NCBI RefSeq assembly: GCF_047511655.1
Contig: NC_133390.1
Coordinates: forward strand, 168,226,083 to 168,290,082
Source of the DNA: Castor canadensis
Taxonomy: Eukaryota > Chordata > Mammalia > Rodentia > Castoridae
Length of the DNA: 64,000 nucleotides
Direction of reading: 5' to 3'
Below the pieces are notes generated by a model. It was not told the origin of the DNA, ran no database searches, and saw nothing but the letters and a program-made list of their open reading frames with translations. Within the stretch, counting starts at the first letter, position 1. The number at the start of each line of letters is the position of its first letter. This document shows, piece after piece, positions 11,100 to 22,440 of this stretch. A program made the translations under genes and the position numbers.

Positions 11100-12089
11100 G
11101 CCAGGCCTCCCCGACCCCCCTCCTTGCTCCCGGCTCTCCCCTCCTCCCTAGGGGCTGGGAGGGGACGGGGCGGGACACTGGCAGTCGGGAGGGTGGAGAA
11201 GGCAGTACAGAGCCCCGTGACAAGCCCGGCTGCTGTCAAGACAAGTGGGGGACTCAGCCCCGCAAGAGGGAGGGAAGTGCAGGAGTCGGCCTGCCCGGGA
11301 ACAATCATCAAATTCCAATTACCAATCTCTCTGCATGATTTTGGACAAGTCACTTCACTTGGGCCACTGAGCCTCAGTTTCCTTATGCAAACGTGTGTGT
11401 TAGTTAATAGGAGCTACCTTTTAGGGAGTCACTGCAACCCAGAGTGAGTTTTTTCCTTTTATCCACAGTCATTTTTTTTGCCTGGCTTTGCTACAGCTCC
11501 CCTGGATCTCTCTGGGGACCTTAATGTCCAGAGACCTTTACCACTTAGTAGAGCAAGTCCTAACAAGTGCTTTCAGCTTCTGAGGACACCACACAAGCAA
11601 CCCGAATCACCCCACAGGGAGGTTTGCCCTTTCTTGGAGACTGTGGATTCTTTGGTGAACCCTTGGAGCTGGGTGCTCTGCCGAGTACCACTGTCCCTCA
11701 TCTGCTACTTACAGGGTTCCAAGCACCTAGGATAGGGACAGAGTTGGTGCTGGCTACCTTTTTGCTGTCAAATGGATGAAAGAGAAAAGAGGAACCAATA
11801 ATAATGTCCATTGAGCATGTGCCTAGCACCAAGCACTGATCTAGCTAAGACATCCAGCGCATCCTGATTTTTCCAGGACTTTCCTGATTTTGAAACTTGC
11901 TGGGAATCCACTTAGTTCCAGGCAAACAGGATGCCTGTTAGATCTAGGTCAGCTTATTTAACTTTCTTAACAATTTGTGAGGCTGGCATTCTTAGGAACC
12001 CCTGTAGGAAGAAACAAAGTTCAGGCATCTGTAGCCATTCCTGGGGACTCCACAGACTGTTCATGAAGAGTGGGACATGGATTTTATAG

Positions 12090-12310
12090 CCCAGTAAAGT
12101 GCTTAGACTTTTCTATCTGAAGGACCAGAGTTCACATCCTAGGAAGGCAATGGCCTTGGATCCTTATCTAAGTACCCTTAGCCTATTTCCTCATTCTAAA
12201 ATGGAAACAATAATTTAAGGTTATTGCAAGAATTAATTAAATGGGCCTAGAACATGTGCTGGGCATGGTACATAGTACACCGTAAACACTAAACAAATGC
12301 TAGCTGTTAT
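12090..12310 (-). repeat. MIR fragment
   Basis: 'cattctaaaatggaaacaataa' and 'gtgctgggcatggtacatag' mark an antisense MIR. Confidence 0.5.
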
Positions 12311-12439
12311 GACCAGGGTCACACACTACAAGTATACAGGAAAGGAACAGAGAAAGTGTTGGGGGTGTCCACAGGAGGACATGCTTATATATATGCCTTT
12401 GAACTCAAGTAACCTTCTTGGAGTCTGACTCAGACAACA

Positions 12440-12730
12440 AACCAGGGGGCTGGGGTGCAGCTCAGTGCTAGAGTGCATGCTCTGGGCTCAATTCCAAGAA
12501 AAAGAAGAAGAAGGAGAACAAGTTCCGATAAATATTTGGTTTCTTTCCTTCCTTTCTTCCCGCCTTCCTCCTTTCTTCTCCCTCTCCCTCCCTCCCCTTC
12601 CCTTTTTTTTTCAGATAGATTCTCACTGTGTTGCCCAAGCTTGCACAGAAGTCCTTGGCTCAAGCAAATCCTCCTCCCTCAGCCTCCCAAGGAGGTGGGA
12701 CTGCAGCTTCAAGCCACTGCCCCCTACTTA
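12440..12730. repeat. ID-like unit (+) followed by B1-like (-) and pyrimidine tract
   Basis: 'ggctggggtgcagctcagtg' (+) is followed by a CT-rich low-complexity tract (12542-12615) and antisense B1 'cactgtgttgcccaagcttg'. Confidence 0.55.
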
Positions 12731-12819
12731 CCTCTCATTTTCTTAGCTAAAATACAAGGTCCATCTTTGTGTCATTTTTATCTCTGACGGAGTCTTGTCC
12801 CCCATAGCAGCCTGAGAGC

Positions 12820-12990
12820 ACTAAACGTAGCTATGTGACCATAAGCCAGAGTTTTAACATCTCTGGGCCTCAGTTTCCTCGTCTATAAAATGAGGATAAA
12901 GTACCTCCCTCTTAGCGATGCTTGTGAGGCTTAAAGGGTTTAATAAGCTCTTGGCATTTAGTAAGGGCTCAAAAACGTTAAGCACAGTCA
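12820..12990 (-). repeat. MIR
   Basis: 'gggcctcagtttcctcgtct' then 'aaaatgaggataaagtacct' and 'agtaagggctcaaaaacg' follow the MIR antisense consensus. Confidence 0.65.
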
Positions 12991-13029
12991 CTAGCACTAA
13001 CGGCCCTTAACGGCTTTTCATCCTACTGG

Positions 13030-13350
13030 AATAAACTCCTGCCTCCCGTTCTGGTGTTCAGGCATGTGGCAGGGCCTATCCCAACCTTATCTCTTCCTTC
13101 ACCCTTCTTCATTCTCCTGCAGCCGCACTGGCCTTTCTGTTCTTTGAGTATACATATTTTTCTTGCTCAGAGCCTTTGTATTTGCAGTTCCCTCTACCTG
13201 GAATGCTCTTTCACCTGAACTTCTCAAGGCTGGCTTTTCTCCTTGTCATTTCATTCTCAGCTTATATGGTGTGATTCTAGAAGGTCCTTCTATCCCTGCC
13301 AATCTAGCACTTACTCTCAATCACAGCATCCCGCTTGATTTTCTTTAGAG
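13030..13350 (-). repeat. L2 3' fragment
   Basis: 'agcctttgtatttgcagttc', 'ctacctggaatgctctttca' and the pyrimidine-rich remainder match antisense L2. Confidence 0.7.
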
Positions 13351-13379
13351 ATTTTATTACTATTTAATAATTCCTTGCA

Positions 13380-13570
13380 GGTGGGAGCCAGTGGCTCAAG
13401 CCTGTAATCTTAGCTATGAGGATCAAGGTTCAAGGCCAGCCAGGGCAAATAGTTCTTGAGACCCTGCCCCCCCTCTCCAAAATAACCAGAACAAAATGGA
13501 CTGGATGTGTCTCAAGCGGTGGAGTGCCTGCTTTGCAAACCACAGTACCACCCACAACAGAAGAAGGAGA
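13380..13570 (+). repeat. Composite SINE
   Basis: 'gtgggagccagtggctcaag' head and 'gtctcaagcggtggagtgcc' tail, ending in a GA-rich run. Confidence 0.65.
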
Positions 13571-14019
13571 GAAGGAGGAGGAGGAAGAGATTGAAAAAGT
13601 AAAATTTTGCTTAGAGATTGAACAGGTTTGGAGCCCTCCGATGTCCCTGGGGACAGGTGATACCTGCAGCACCCAGGATTCTTTATCCACTCCTGCACTT
13701 TGCTAGCCTCAGCTCAGCTGACTCTAAATACAGTCCTGACCTGGGTAGAGGAGAGGCGTAGTCACTGGCCTTGACTCCAGGGACTTGCCTGCTCAGTCTC
13801 TCCTCTCCATCACATGGATTTCCCCCTCCCCTCAACCCTCACTCCTCAGCGTGATGTTGCAGCCTAGGTTTCAGGCCATTTCTCTGAGCTGTACTGCATC
13901 CCCAAATCCCTTCCATTTTCACTCCTGGCTTTGAGGAGGGAAGGGAAGGGTTCCCAGGGCTCAAAGAGATAGAAAAATGCTTTTCTAGCCTTCAGTGCAC
14001 GGCCAGCACAGCAACATCA

Positions 14020-14530
14020 CAAAACCCAGGCTAGTAAAGCAGTTGAGTGCTTTGGATCTAGACAGATCTGGTTCAAATCCTGCTTCTGCCTTTTTCTACA
14101 GCAGATGTTAGCAAGCCTTTCCAGGAAAGGGCCACATAGTACCTGTTGCAGGCTTTGCTCAACTCTAGCATGGCAGCATGAGAGAGCATATAAACTGTCT
14201 AAACAGACAGGCTGCTTGCTGGATTAACACACAGGCTATAGTTTACCAACCCCTGTCCTAGAGGAAATAAAACAAATCTGCTTCTGAGCCTCAGTTTCCA
14301 CATTTGTAAAATGGGGATGATTTGGTAGTGGCTTTCCTCCCTGAGTGGCAGTGATCAAGCATACGAGGTGCTAAATCTAGTACCTGGAAAACCAAATGGC
14401 TCTGATAACCATTCATGAGCTCGTTGTTTAACAAGCAGAAAGTGCTTTGCAAATCCACAGATGAAGAAACTGAAGTCAGAGAGATGAAGTAATTAGCTCA
14501 AGTCAGTCTGGCTCCAGAGCCCATGCCCTC
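14020..14530 (-). repeat. MIR copies
   Basis: 'gcctcagtttccacatttgt' and 'aaaatggggatgatttggta' are antisense MIR. A second, sense MIR-like stretch ('gatgaagaaactgaagtcag') spans 14455-14530. Confidence 0.5.
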
Positions 14531-14539
14531 AGCTACTCT

Positions 14540-14735
14540 TTTTTTTTTTTTTGCAATACTGGGGTTTGAACTCAGGGCCTACACCTTGAGCCACTCCACC
14601 TGTGATGGGGTTTTTTTTTTTAGATAGGGTCTTCAGAACTATTTGCCTGGGCTGGCTTTGAACCATGAGCTTCCTGATCTCTGCCTACTGAATAGCTAGG
14701 ATTATAGGCATGAGCCACCAGCACTCCAGTTCTAT
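14540..14735 (-). repeat. Composite SINE, antisense
   Basis: 'caatactggggtttgaactc' followed by an antisense head 'cctgggctggctttgaacca'. Confidence 0.7.
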
Positions 14736-14741
14736 TCTTTT

Positions 14742-14825
14742 TTTTTTTTTCATTTTTCTTTTATTATTCATATGTGCATACAAGGCTTGGTTCATTTCTC
14801 CCCCCTGCCCCCACCCCCTTATTCT
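14742..14825 (-). mobile_element. Truncated LINE 3' end, antisense
   Basis: The reverse complement carries a G-rich purine tract, GAGAAATGAACC, TATGCACATATGAATAATAAAA and an A-rich tail. It is the same module as at 1363-1431 and 26358-26420. Confidence 0.6.
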
Positions 14826-15000
14826 ATTTTTTTGTTGCAGGGCCTTGTGAATGCTAGACAAGTGCTCTACCTTGTTTTTGTTTTTGTTTTTGTTTTCTTG
14901 AGATAGTGTCTTGGTATATACCCCAGGCAGGGCTCAAATTCATGATCCTTCATCTCCTGAGTAGCTAGGATTACAGGTGTACATACCATGCCTTGTTTAT
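14826..15000 (-). repeat. ID-like and B1 fragments, antisense
   Basis: 'gaatgctagacaagtgctctacc' is interrupted by a (GTTTTT)n stretch, then B1 'gagatagtgtcttggtatat'. Confidence 0.5.
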
Positions 15001-15449
15001 TGCCCCTATTTTGCAGATTGAGAGACTGAGGTGCAGTAGGAGAAACTATCTGGTTCCAGTTAGTAAACACAAGCTCTGCTGACTGCAGATGCCAAGCTGG
15101 CTTTCTGCCCAAGATGTCAGCATGCACCGCCTGGCTCCCTCCTCTCTCCCTGTTTTCTTTGGATCCCTGCTGGCTTGGAGACGCAGCATCAGCTCATCTT
15201 CCCTCCTGACCATCCTCACCCCCAATGCCCACCCAGGCTGCTCTGCAGGAAATGACTCCCCTTCTTATGACTCTGCGTGAGCCATGAGCACTGCATGCAT
15301 ATGCCTGTGTTGATCATCATGAATGTGCCTAGGAACATGTGACAGGGGACCCAGTTAGAAAGGGGGGTGGAGCTTTGGGAAGGCGCAGATGTCCAACCAG
15401 GAAGACTTTGATTACATCTTTTTCTAGAATGCAACTGGACAAAACATTT

Positions 15450-15990
15450 TCCATGGGGCTTGGAAGCTTACCAAATAGGGGAAAGGCAAATGCAAGATTG
15501 GGGCTTTCTTGAGTTCAGATGGAGCAGAGCTGTTGATTTTCTGTGGCTTCTCAAGGTTTGAAACCTGGTCTATTTTCTCTTTTTCTTTCCCACTTCCTCC
15601 TTGAAAACCAGTTCCTTTTTCTGGGAAAGGAGCTGTCCTCCTGGTCCCTGAAGTTCTTTCCAAGTTTGAAACTCAAGGATGAGGATTCGAAGATTTCTTA
15701 GAAGTGCTACTTCCCCAGGGCCTAGGGGCATTTGCAACCCATACCTGCTCTTCCATCTTGGTTTGGATGTTGACCTTGAGCAGCTCAGTCTTCCCCTCTG
15801 ATGTCCTTCTTCTTTTTCTTGTGTTCCCTCTTTTCTAGTTTCTACGCTTCTTTCAACTGTTTGTTGATGATGAGTCATGAGAGCTTCTCTCTCTGTGGTC
15901 CTAAAATGTAGAATCTTCAAAACTGTCCAGGCTGCATTACACTCTGCATGGCTTTCTAGGCCCAAATTGCTTGAAGAAAGCAATGCCATC
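15450..15990 (-). other. Unrecognised lysine-rich sequence, possible decayed retrocopy
   Basis: On the minus strand, neighbouring frames give protein-like, Lys/Glu-rich peptides (for example KTELLKVNIQTKMEEQ and EKIDQVSNLEKPQKINSS) separated by stops and frame changes, with no splice sites that join them. It is not repeat-like. I cannot name a parent gene, and chance composition is possible. Confidence 0.25.
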
Positions 15991-16289
15991 TAGATGTTTG
16001 GATTTCCTAAGCCAGTAACAACATTTCTAAGTAACTGAACTAAACAGGGGTGGGGAGGGAGGGGGAAGCAAAGCAGGAGGTAGGGACTTTTTCTTAAATA
16101 ATGATGGGCCCCACCATCTTCAGCCTGAGCTTCAGGGCCTTCCTGAAGGTTACAGAACAGAGTCAATACATTCTAACTTTCAATCCAAGATGTCCCCTAA
16201 TTCTACCATCTCTGAGGTCCCAACATAACATAGGCTTTGATCTAACAAGGACTGTCAACCTGCAGCCAGGAATCATGAGGACATCATAG

Positions 16290-17110
16290 CCTCTGGCCCT
16301 CCTCCTCCCTTCCACTCAGCTAGATCCAGGTTTTAGCAACCCCTCTCCTACCAGGCCTCAACTCTGTGCCTCTCTGTCTTCTCCATCTCAGATCACAGCA
16401 CAATCCTTTACCCAGTATTCAAGTCAAACAACCTTGACTCCCTTTCACCTTTACACCTCATGTCGGCAAATCCTGGTGTTTCTAACTCCAAAAGATGTTC
16501 CACACTGTTACACCGCTCTCCATTAGCACCAGCAGTACCAAGCCACCTTTATATTTTACCTGAACAACTCATTTCCCTGCCTCCCCATCTCCCTTACAGG
16601 TCTAGTCTCTCTGCATCAGCCAAAGCAATCTTTTTTTTAATTATAAATTTTTAAATTAGGGTATATTTGTTACATAGGGGCAGATTCATAGTGACAGTTC
16701 TGATTAGGTTTATATTGTACATTGGTTAGATCACCCCCAGCGAAGGCACTCTTTTAAAAAGTGGAACTCATAGCATTTTCTACTCTTTTCAAATCCTCCA
16801 TTGGCTCCCCATCACACACAAAATTAAACTGGGGCACACCAAAGAAGCCCAGGTTGGTTTCCCATTCCCATTCACTCTTCTGTTCACACACAGACCCTTC
16901 CATTGTTTCCTTCACTAACTGCCATCTCTATTCCAATGTCACCCCATGGAGAGGCCCCCTCCCCTCATTACCTGTCATTCTGTTTCCTTAGTTCTTTACT
17001 GCCTGTGTCTTCCAGTAGACTGAAGTTCCACTGGGCAGGAGCGGGAGCCTGACACTTATGCATGGGTGTGTGTCCAGTATCCAGCACAGGGTCTGGCACA
17101 TGGAAAGTGC
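16290..17110 (-). repeat. L2, interrupted by an AT-rich insert
   Basis: 'caaatcctccattggctccc' and 'atcacacacaaaattaaact' are antisense L2. An unrelated AT-rich piece (about 16632-16745, 'ttaaattagggtatatttgt') interrupts it. Confidence 0.6.
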
Positions 17111-17164
17111 TGAGTGTTGGATTCAAGAATAGGTTGTTTTTATCATCTGCTGACTCTTCAAAAG

Positions 17165-17398
17165 GAGGAGATCACACCTGGTGGCTCACACCTGATGTAC
17201 CAGCTACTCGGGAAGCTGAGATCTGGAGGATGAAGGTTCAAGGACGGCCTGAGCAAACAGTTCATGAATGAGACACCATCTCCAAAATAAACAGAGAAAA
17301 TTTGACTGGAGGGGTGGCTCAAGTGATAGAGCTCCTGTTTTGCAAACGTGAGGCCCTGAGTTCAAACCCCAATCCCACCCCCCCCCAAAAAAAAAAAG
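17165..17398 (+). repeat. Composite SINE
   Basis: 'cacctggtggctcacacctg' head, 'ggtggctcaagtgatagagc' tail, then poly(A). Confidence 0.75.
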
Positions 17399-17844
17399 AT
17401 TTATGGTGGGCTGTGTGTCCTAATTCCCTGCTGAGCCTCTAAGCTCTTTCTGCTTCCTGCTGACACCAACAGCATCCATTTTACATTTCTCAGGGGTTAT
17501 CTGGAGCTGGTCTGCAGCCAGGAATGTCATGTTTTCCTAATCTCTTCAGAGGCCTGAACAATCCCTGAGGTCCTGGGAGGTGCCCCTTGGGATCTCAGCT
17601 GGCTGTGCAGAAATTGGAATTTCTTGGCTCTACCCACTCCCAGGCTCCTTCTCCTCTCCTTCTAATATGCTGGTCTTCTCTGGAATCATTTATTGCCATC
17701 TTGTGTCCTACCCCCAAGCCCATGTGTTTCCTGGCATGGAAGAGGCTGATGGCCATCTTAAGCCCCTCTCACCGCCCCATAGGAGAGAACTTCAGGGCTG
17801 AGGTTAGACCACCAGTTCCCAATCCCTCCATACGGTACAGTAGC

Positions 17845-18285
17845 AGCTTTTTTTTTCAGTATTGGGGTTTGAACTCAGGGTCTTTCCTGCTAGACAGGTG
17901 CTCTACCACTTGAGCTATGCCCACAGCCCTTTTTTGCTTTAGTTATTTTTCAGATAGGATCTTGAGTTTTTGCCTTGAGTGGGTCTTGAACTACAATTCT
18001 TTTACCTATGCCTTCTTTGTAGCTTGGATTACAGGGATGGGCCACTATGCCTGGCTAATAGCAGCTTTTAATGTAAGTAGGCTTCTGTGTTGAATACCCT
18101 TGCCGAGGCCACAAAAAACAAGATTCTGATTCGACTGGTTTGGGATGGAGCCCAGGTATTGGATTTTTTATTTTTGGTGGTGGTACTGGGGTTTGAACTC
18201 TAAGAGTCTCACACTTGCTAGTCAGGTCCCCTATCACTTAAGCCACTCTGTCAGCCCTGTTTTGTGTTGTTTTTTTTTTTCCACT
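17845..18285 (-). repeat. Two antisense composite/ID-like SINEs
   Basis: One spans 17845-18056 ('tattggggtttgaactcagg' plus head). A tail fragment is at 18155-18285 ('ggtactggggtttgaactct'). Confidence 0.7.
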
Positions 18286-18865
18286 TGCACATGAGTATTC
18301 ATAGCAGCACTAATCATAACAGACAAAAAGTGGAGATAATCTGCCGGGCACTGTAGCTCACATCTGTAATCCCAGCTACTCAGGAGGCAGAGATAAGGAG
18401 GATCAAAGTTCAAAGCCAGCTGGGGAAAATAATTCTCGAGAACCTATCTTGAAAAAACCCATCACAAAAAAAAGGCTGGTGGAATGGCTCAAGGTGTAGG
18501 CCCTGAGTTCAAACCCCAATACCACACACACACAGAAAGTAGAGATAATCTGAATGCCTATCAATTAAGTAAATAGATAAAATATACTGTCTGTACAATG
18601 GAATAGTACTCAGCAATTAAAAGAAACTGATATATACTGCAACATGAATGAATCTGAAGAATATTATGGAGCCAGGTGTGGTGGTACATGCCTGTAATTC
18701 CAGCATTTGGGAAGCTAAAGTAGGAGGATCATAAGTTCAAGGCCAACCTGGGCCACAAAGAGAGAGCCTGTCTAAAAACAAAAACCAAAAAACTGAATTT
18801 TGGTGATGGTTGTGTATCTCTGTAAATTTATTTTGAAAAACATATATTTGAAATAGGTGAATTTA
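18286..18865 (+). mobile_element. L1 ORF2/3' fragment with nested SINEs
   Basis: 'attcatagcagcactaatca', 'gaatgcctatcaattaagta' and 'atggaatagtactcagcaat' are hallmarks of the L1 ORF2 3' end. It is interrupted by a composite SINE (18344-18534) and a B1 (18663-18790), and is non-coding. Confidence 0.7.
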
Positions 18866-19329
18866 AAAAAAAAAAAAGTTGTTTCCCAGCTAGGGTTGAG
18901 GTCTCTGGGTTAGAAACCAAGTGTCCTAGAACCCTTAGCTGAGACCCAATTGGGTGCCTCCCTCTCCTTCCCTCTAGACTTCACTTTCAGTCTAGATTTC
19001 AGACTTTCAGGAAGCTGTCAGCTGTCTTCTCTTTTGGAGAAGTCTGGAATTTGATTCTGCAAACTCAGCTCATATTGGTGTAAACATCCTGGCTCTTTAC
19101 CATCCAGCTTGAGTAGAAAAATGGACATCCTGGAGAAGAGGTGGGAGGGTAGAGGGACCAACATTGGTGTCCTCCACTCCTGTCCTGATTTGATCAAACA
19201 CCACCTGAGGGTGCTGAGTACCAAACCAGGACAGGGACCCAACGTGAATTCCCAGACACTGTTAAGGTCTGCGCCTCTCCCATTCTTCTGCTGTGCTCAG
19301 GTTGACTAGTTTTCCAAATTCATTATTCC

Positions 19330-19560
19330 CCCTACACACACACCTCTCCAGGCCTTGGCACAGGCTGCACCCTTCCACAACTCCTTGACTACATAGAGAA
19401 CCTGATTCTTCTACCAATATTCAGCCCATTGTCATCTTTGAAGCCTCCTTCACATACCCACCCATCTGTTCATCCCCTTGGAGCCTTATCTTCTGTGCAG
19501 AGGGCTTATTTATGCTTCATCCCCCCCAACCCCCACCTCTCTATGGGCACCTTGAAGACA
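19330..19560 (-). repeat. L2 fragment
   Basis: 'tctccaggccttggcacagg' through 'tttgaagcctccttcacata' resembles antisense L2. Confidence 0.4.
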
Positions 19561-19602
19561 AAGAGCCGGCTCATTTTTTGCAAGAGCCGGCTCATTTTTT
19601 GC
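19561..19602. repeat. Exact 21-bp tandem duplication
   Basis: Two identical 21-bp copies, each starting AAGAGCCGGCTC and containing the palindrome GAGCCGGCTC. Confidence 0.9.
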
Positions 19603-20059
19603 TTGTTCGCAAGGTCCTAGGACGGGCCTCAACACATGTCAGGCCTACCAGAGTGAAGAAATGGAGGGAAGTCGGATCACATCACACACTTGCAGGGCCA
19701 GGAAGACCAAAGGAGATGCCCTCCCCCCTCATCTATTCTTAGACTAAATGGCTTCTCTCATCTGGTCCCTGAGTGGCCAGAGAGCCACTCCCTGTGGCAA
19801 CCATGCTCTAGGGTCGAAGCCTTCCTTCCCCAGCTACCCTGGGACCAGGTCCATTTGTCTTGGAATCTGCCTTAGTGTAATCGAAACTGCAGAACAGGGT
19901 ACCTGAGCAGCTCCAGCCAGCTGGGAAAGATTCTGTTGGAGCCTCCCTTCCCCCCACTGCAGGTCCTGAGAGGACAAAATGTCCCATTCCCTCCCAGCAG
20001 CTCCTACTGTAGTGGTAGAGAACAAGGGGGTTGAGACATATGGCAGCCTGAGCTCGTAT

Positions 20060-20285
20060 GGCTTTTTAAATACATTTTTTATTTTTCATTGACACAGTAG
20101 GTGTGCACATTTATGGGGTACAGTAAAACCTATGACCCTTTGATACCCTATACAATGTGTAATGATTAGATAAATCACAGTAACTAGTAACTGGCATATC
20201 CATCATCTTAAACATTTACCATTTCTTTGAATGTCAGGAACATTCTAAATCCTTTCTCCTTGAGCTAATGTTTGTATTTCTGCTT
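20060..20285 (+). repeat. L1 3' UTR fragment
   Basis: 'gtgtgcacatttatggggta' then 'aacatttaccatttctttga' match old mammalian L1 3' ends. Confidence 0.6.
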
Positions 20286-20394
20286 TAACAGGGAATCTGG
20301 GCTGTCTGGATTGGAGCCTGGAGTCCTCAGAGGCCCTGGCAGCCAGCTCACAACCAAGAATGGCTACATAATTTTCAGGGCTCAGGGCAAGGAT

Positions 20395-20600
20395 TTTTTG
20401 GATTGGAGATGTGGCTCAAGCAGTAGAGCATCTGCTTTGCAAGCATGAAGCCCTGAGTTCAAATCCCAGTCCCAGCTTTAAAAAAAAAAAGGTTTTTAAA
20501 GATAGTGACAGGGTCTAGGGGGAGGGTGTGTAGCTCCCTAGCGTGCTGGAGGCCCCTAGGTGCGATTACTAGCACCTGGGGGTGGGGGAAGACAGTGACA
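20395..20600 (+). repeat. Two ID-like SINE units
   Basis: 'gatgtggctcaagcagtaga' (20395-20490) and 'gtgtgtagctccctagcgtg' (20505-20600). Confidence 0.6.
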
Positions 20601-21319
20601 ACACAGCACAGGAAGCCTTTTAAACTGAGCACTGAGTCTTTCTAAATCACAGCCAGTCCTGGTCTGAGCTGGAGGAGCCCTGCTTATCTCAATCGCCTCT
20701 CCCAGCCCAGACCTGCGGTCTAGTGAGGCTTCTTAAGCTAGAAAAGTTGCTGGAATACCTGAAAGTCCCAAGATCTTTGCTCTGTGGATCATTCCTATCT
20801 CAGGAGTACAGGACTCCAGGCTGCTGGCAGACATTCTGCCAGAGCAGGCAGCTCATTTTTCTTGGCATCTCAAAGGGTGCCACCTTGGTGTTCCCACCAC
20901 AAAAACCAGAGCTTGGAATAGAAACAGGGATGCCTGAAAAAGTCACTCAGCCTTCAACCCAGTGTGGTGTGGTTATGGTCAACAAATATGTACAGTTAGT
21001 CACAGTGCTGGGCTTGGGGATTACAGAGGAAGCAAGCCCTAGTCCCCACCCTTAAATAGTCCACAGCCTAATGGACAGAGAAAATGGGCAAACAGTGAGC
21101 ACAGGCCAATGTGGGAATGCAGAGAGAACCTAATCTAGTTGAGGACGGAAGAGAGGGCAGGGAAGCCTGCACGGTGGAAGTGCCATCTGGGCTAAGACTT
21201 GAAGGCTGAATTAGGCAAAGAAAGGAGAGCACGCAGCATGTTCAAAGGCTCAGTCAAGACAGAATATGGCACATCTAGGAAAATTGTAAGTAGTTCAAGG
21301 TGGCTGTGACCAGATGGAG

Positions 21320-21690
21320 ATTTTTTTTTCAGATACAGTCTCACTGTGTAGCCCAGGCTGGACTTGACCTTGAGATCCTCCTACCTCAGCCTCTTGAGTG
21401 CTGAAATTACATTGTGGGAAAACATGCTCGGTTCAAGAAGAGATAATTTGAAGGTCTGTATTGTGAATAAAATGTATGTGAAGTCTTGACTCAGTCCATA
21501 GAAAACACTGTCATGGTAGCTTATTATAACCATGATCTTATAAGCTAAATCAGGGTGTGGGGCTTTATCCTGTAGTCAATGGGAAGACATTGAAGATTTT
21601 TTTTTGGTGGCATTGGGGTTTGAACTCAGGGCCTCATGCTTACTAGGCAGGCACTCTACTACTGAGCCACTCTGCCAGCCCCACTAAAGG
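21320..21690 (-). repeat. B1 and ID-like SINE, antisense
   Basis: B1 at 21320-21420 ('tctcactgtgtagcccaggc'). ID-like at 21600-21690 ('ggggtttgaactcagggcct'). Confidence 0.65.
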
Positions 21691-21734
21691 GTTTTAAACC
21701 TGACTAGATTCCTATGGAGCTGGAGGTGTGGCTC

Positions 21735-22070
21735 AAGCTTCCTCAACAATCTATGCACAATGGAAAATAGAATACAGCAATGAAAATGGACTCACTGTAG
21801 CTACATGAAACAACACAGGTGAATCTTGCAAGCACAATGCTGGACAAAAGAAACCAAACTGAAAAAAAAAAAGAAAAACCAAAAAACACTGTGTGAGTTC
21901 ATTTATTTATATAAAGCTTAAGGAACAGGCGAAGCATATTGTTTAGAGACAGATGTGGTACTATAAAAGGAGTGCCAATCATAAAAGTAGAACAGCAACT
22001 ACCCTTTAAGGGCTTCTGCTTGAAGGGCTTCTGCTTGACTGTTAAAAGTTCCCTGGCCTGAGTGACGCTA
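21735..22070 (+). repeat. L1 3' fragment
   Basis: 'ctacatgaaacaacacaggt', 'ggacaaaagaaaccaaactg' and 'aggaacaggcgaagcatatt' are degraded L1 3' sequence. A 15-bp tandem duplication (GGGCTTCTGCTTGAA) lies near 22009-22036. Confidence 0.5.
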
Positions 22071-22124
22071 ACCAAGTACCCACTTTGTGAGAAATCACTA
22101 TGCTTTACATTACGTTTTGTATAC

Positions 22125-22440
22125 TTTTTTTTTTGGTACTGGGGTTTGAACTCATGGCCTTCACCTTGAGCCACTGAAGCCCTATTTTTGTAATGAGTAT
22201 TTTCGAGTTAGGGTTTTTCATGAACTATTTGCCTGGGCAGGCTTCAAACTGTGATCCTCCTGATCTCTGCCTCTTGAGTAGCTTGTATTACAAGCATGAG
22301 CCACTGGTGCCTGGCTGTATATTTTTTTAAAGACAGGGTCCCACTATGTTGTCCAAGCTGGTCTTGAACTCCTGAGCTCAAGTGATCCCCTTCAGCCTTC
22401 CTACTAGCTGCAATTACACGAACAGTTATTATGCCCAGCT
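22125..22440 (-). repeat. Composite SINE and B1, antisense
   Basis: 'ggtactggggtttgaactca' plus head to 22315, then B1 'gtccaagctggtcttgaact'. Confidence 0.7.

Noticed and set aside
10551-11447. Overlapping open frames on both strands in the PLTP promoter
   Set aside because: Long GC-rich DNA gives open frames by chance. None resembles a known protein, and they cross the TATA box and PLTP exon 1.
19561-19602. Direct repeats as a CRISPR-like array
   Set aside because: Only two adjacent copies without spacers, in a mammalian genome.
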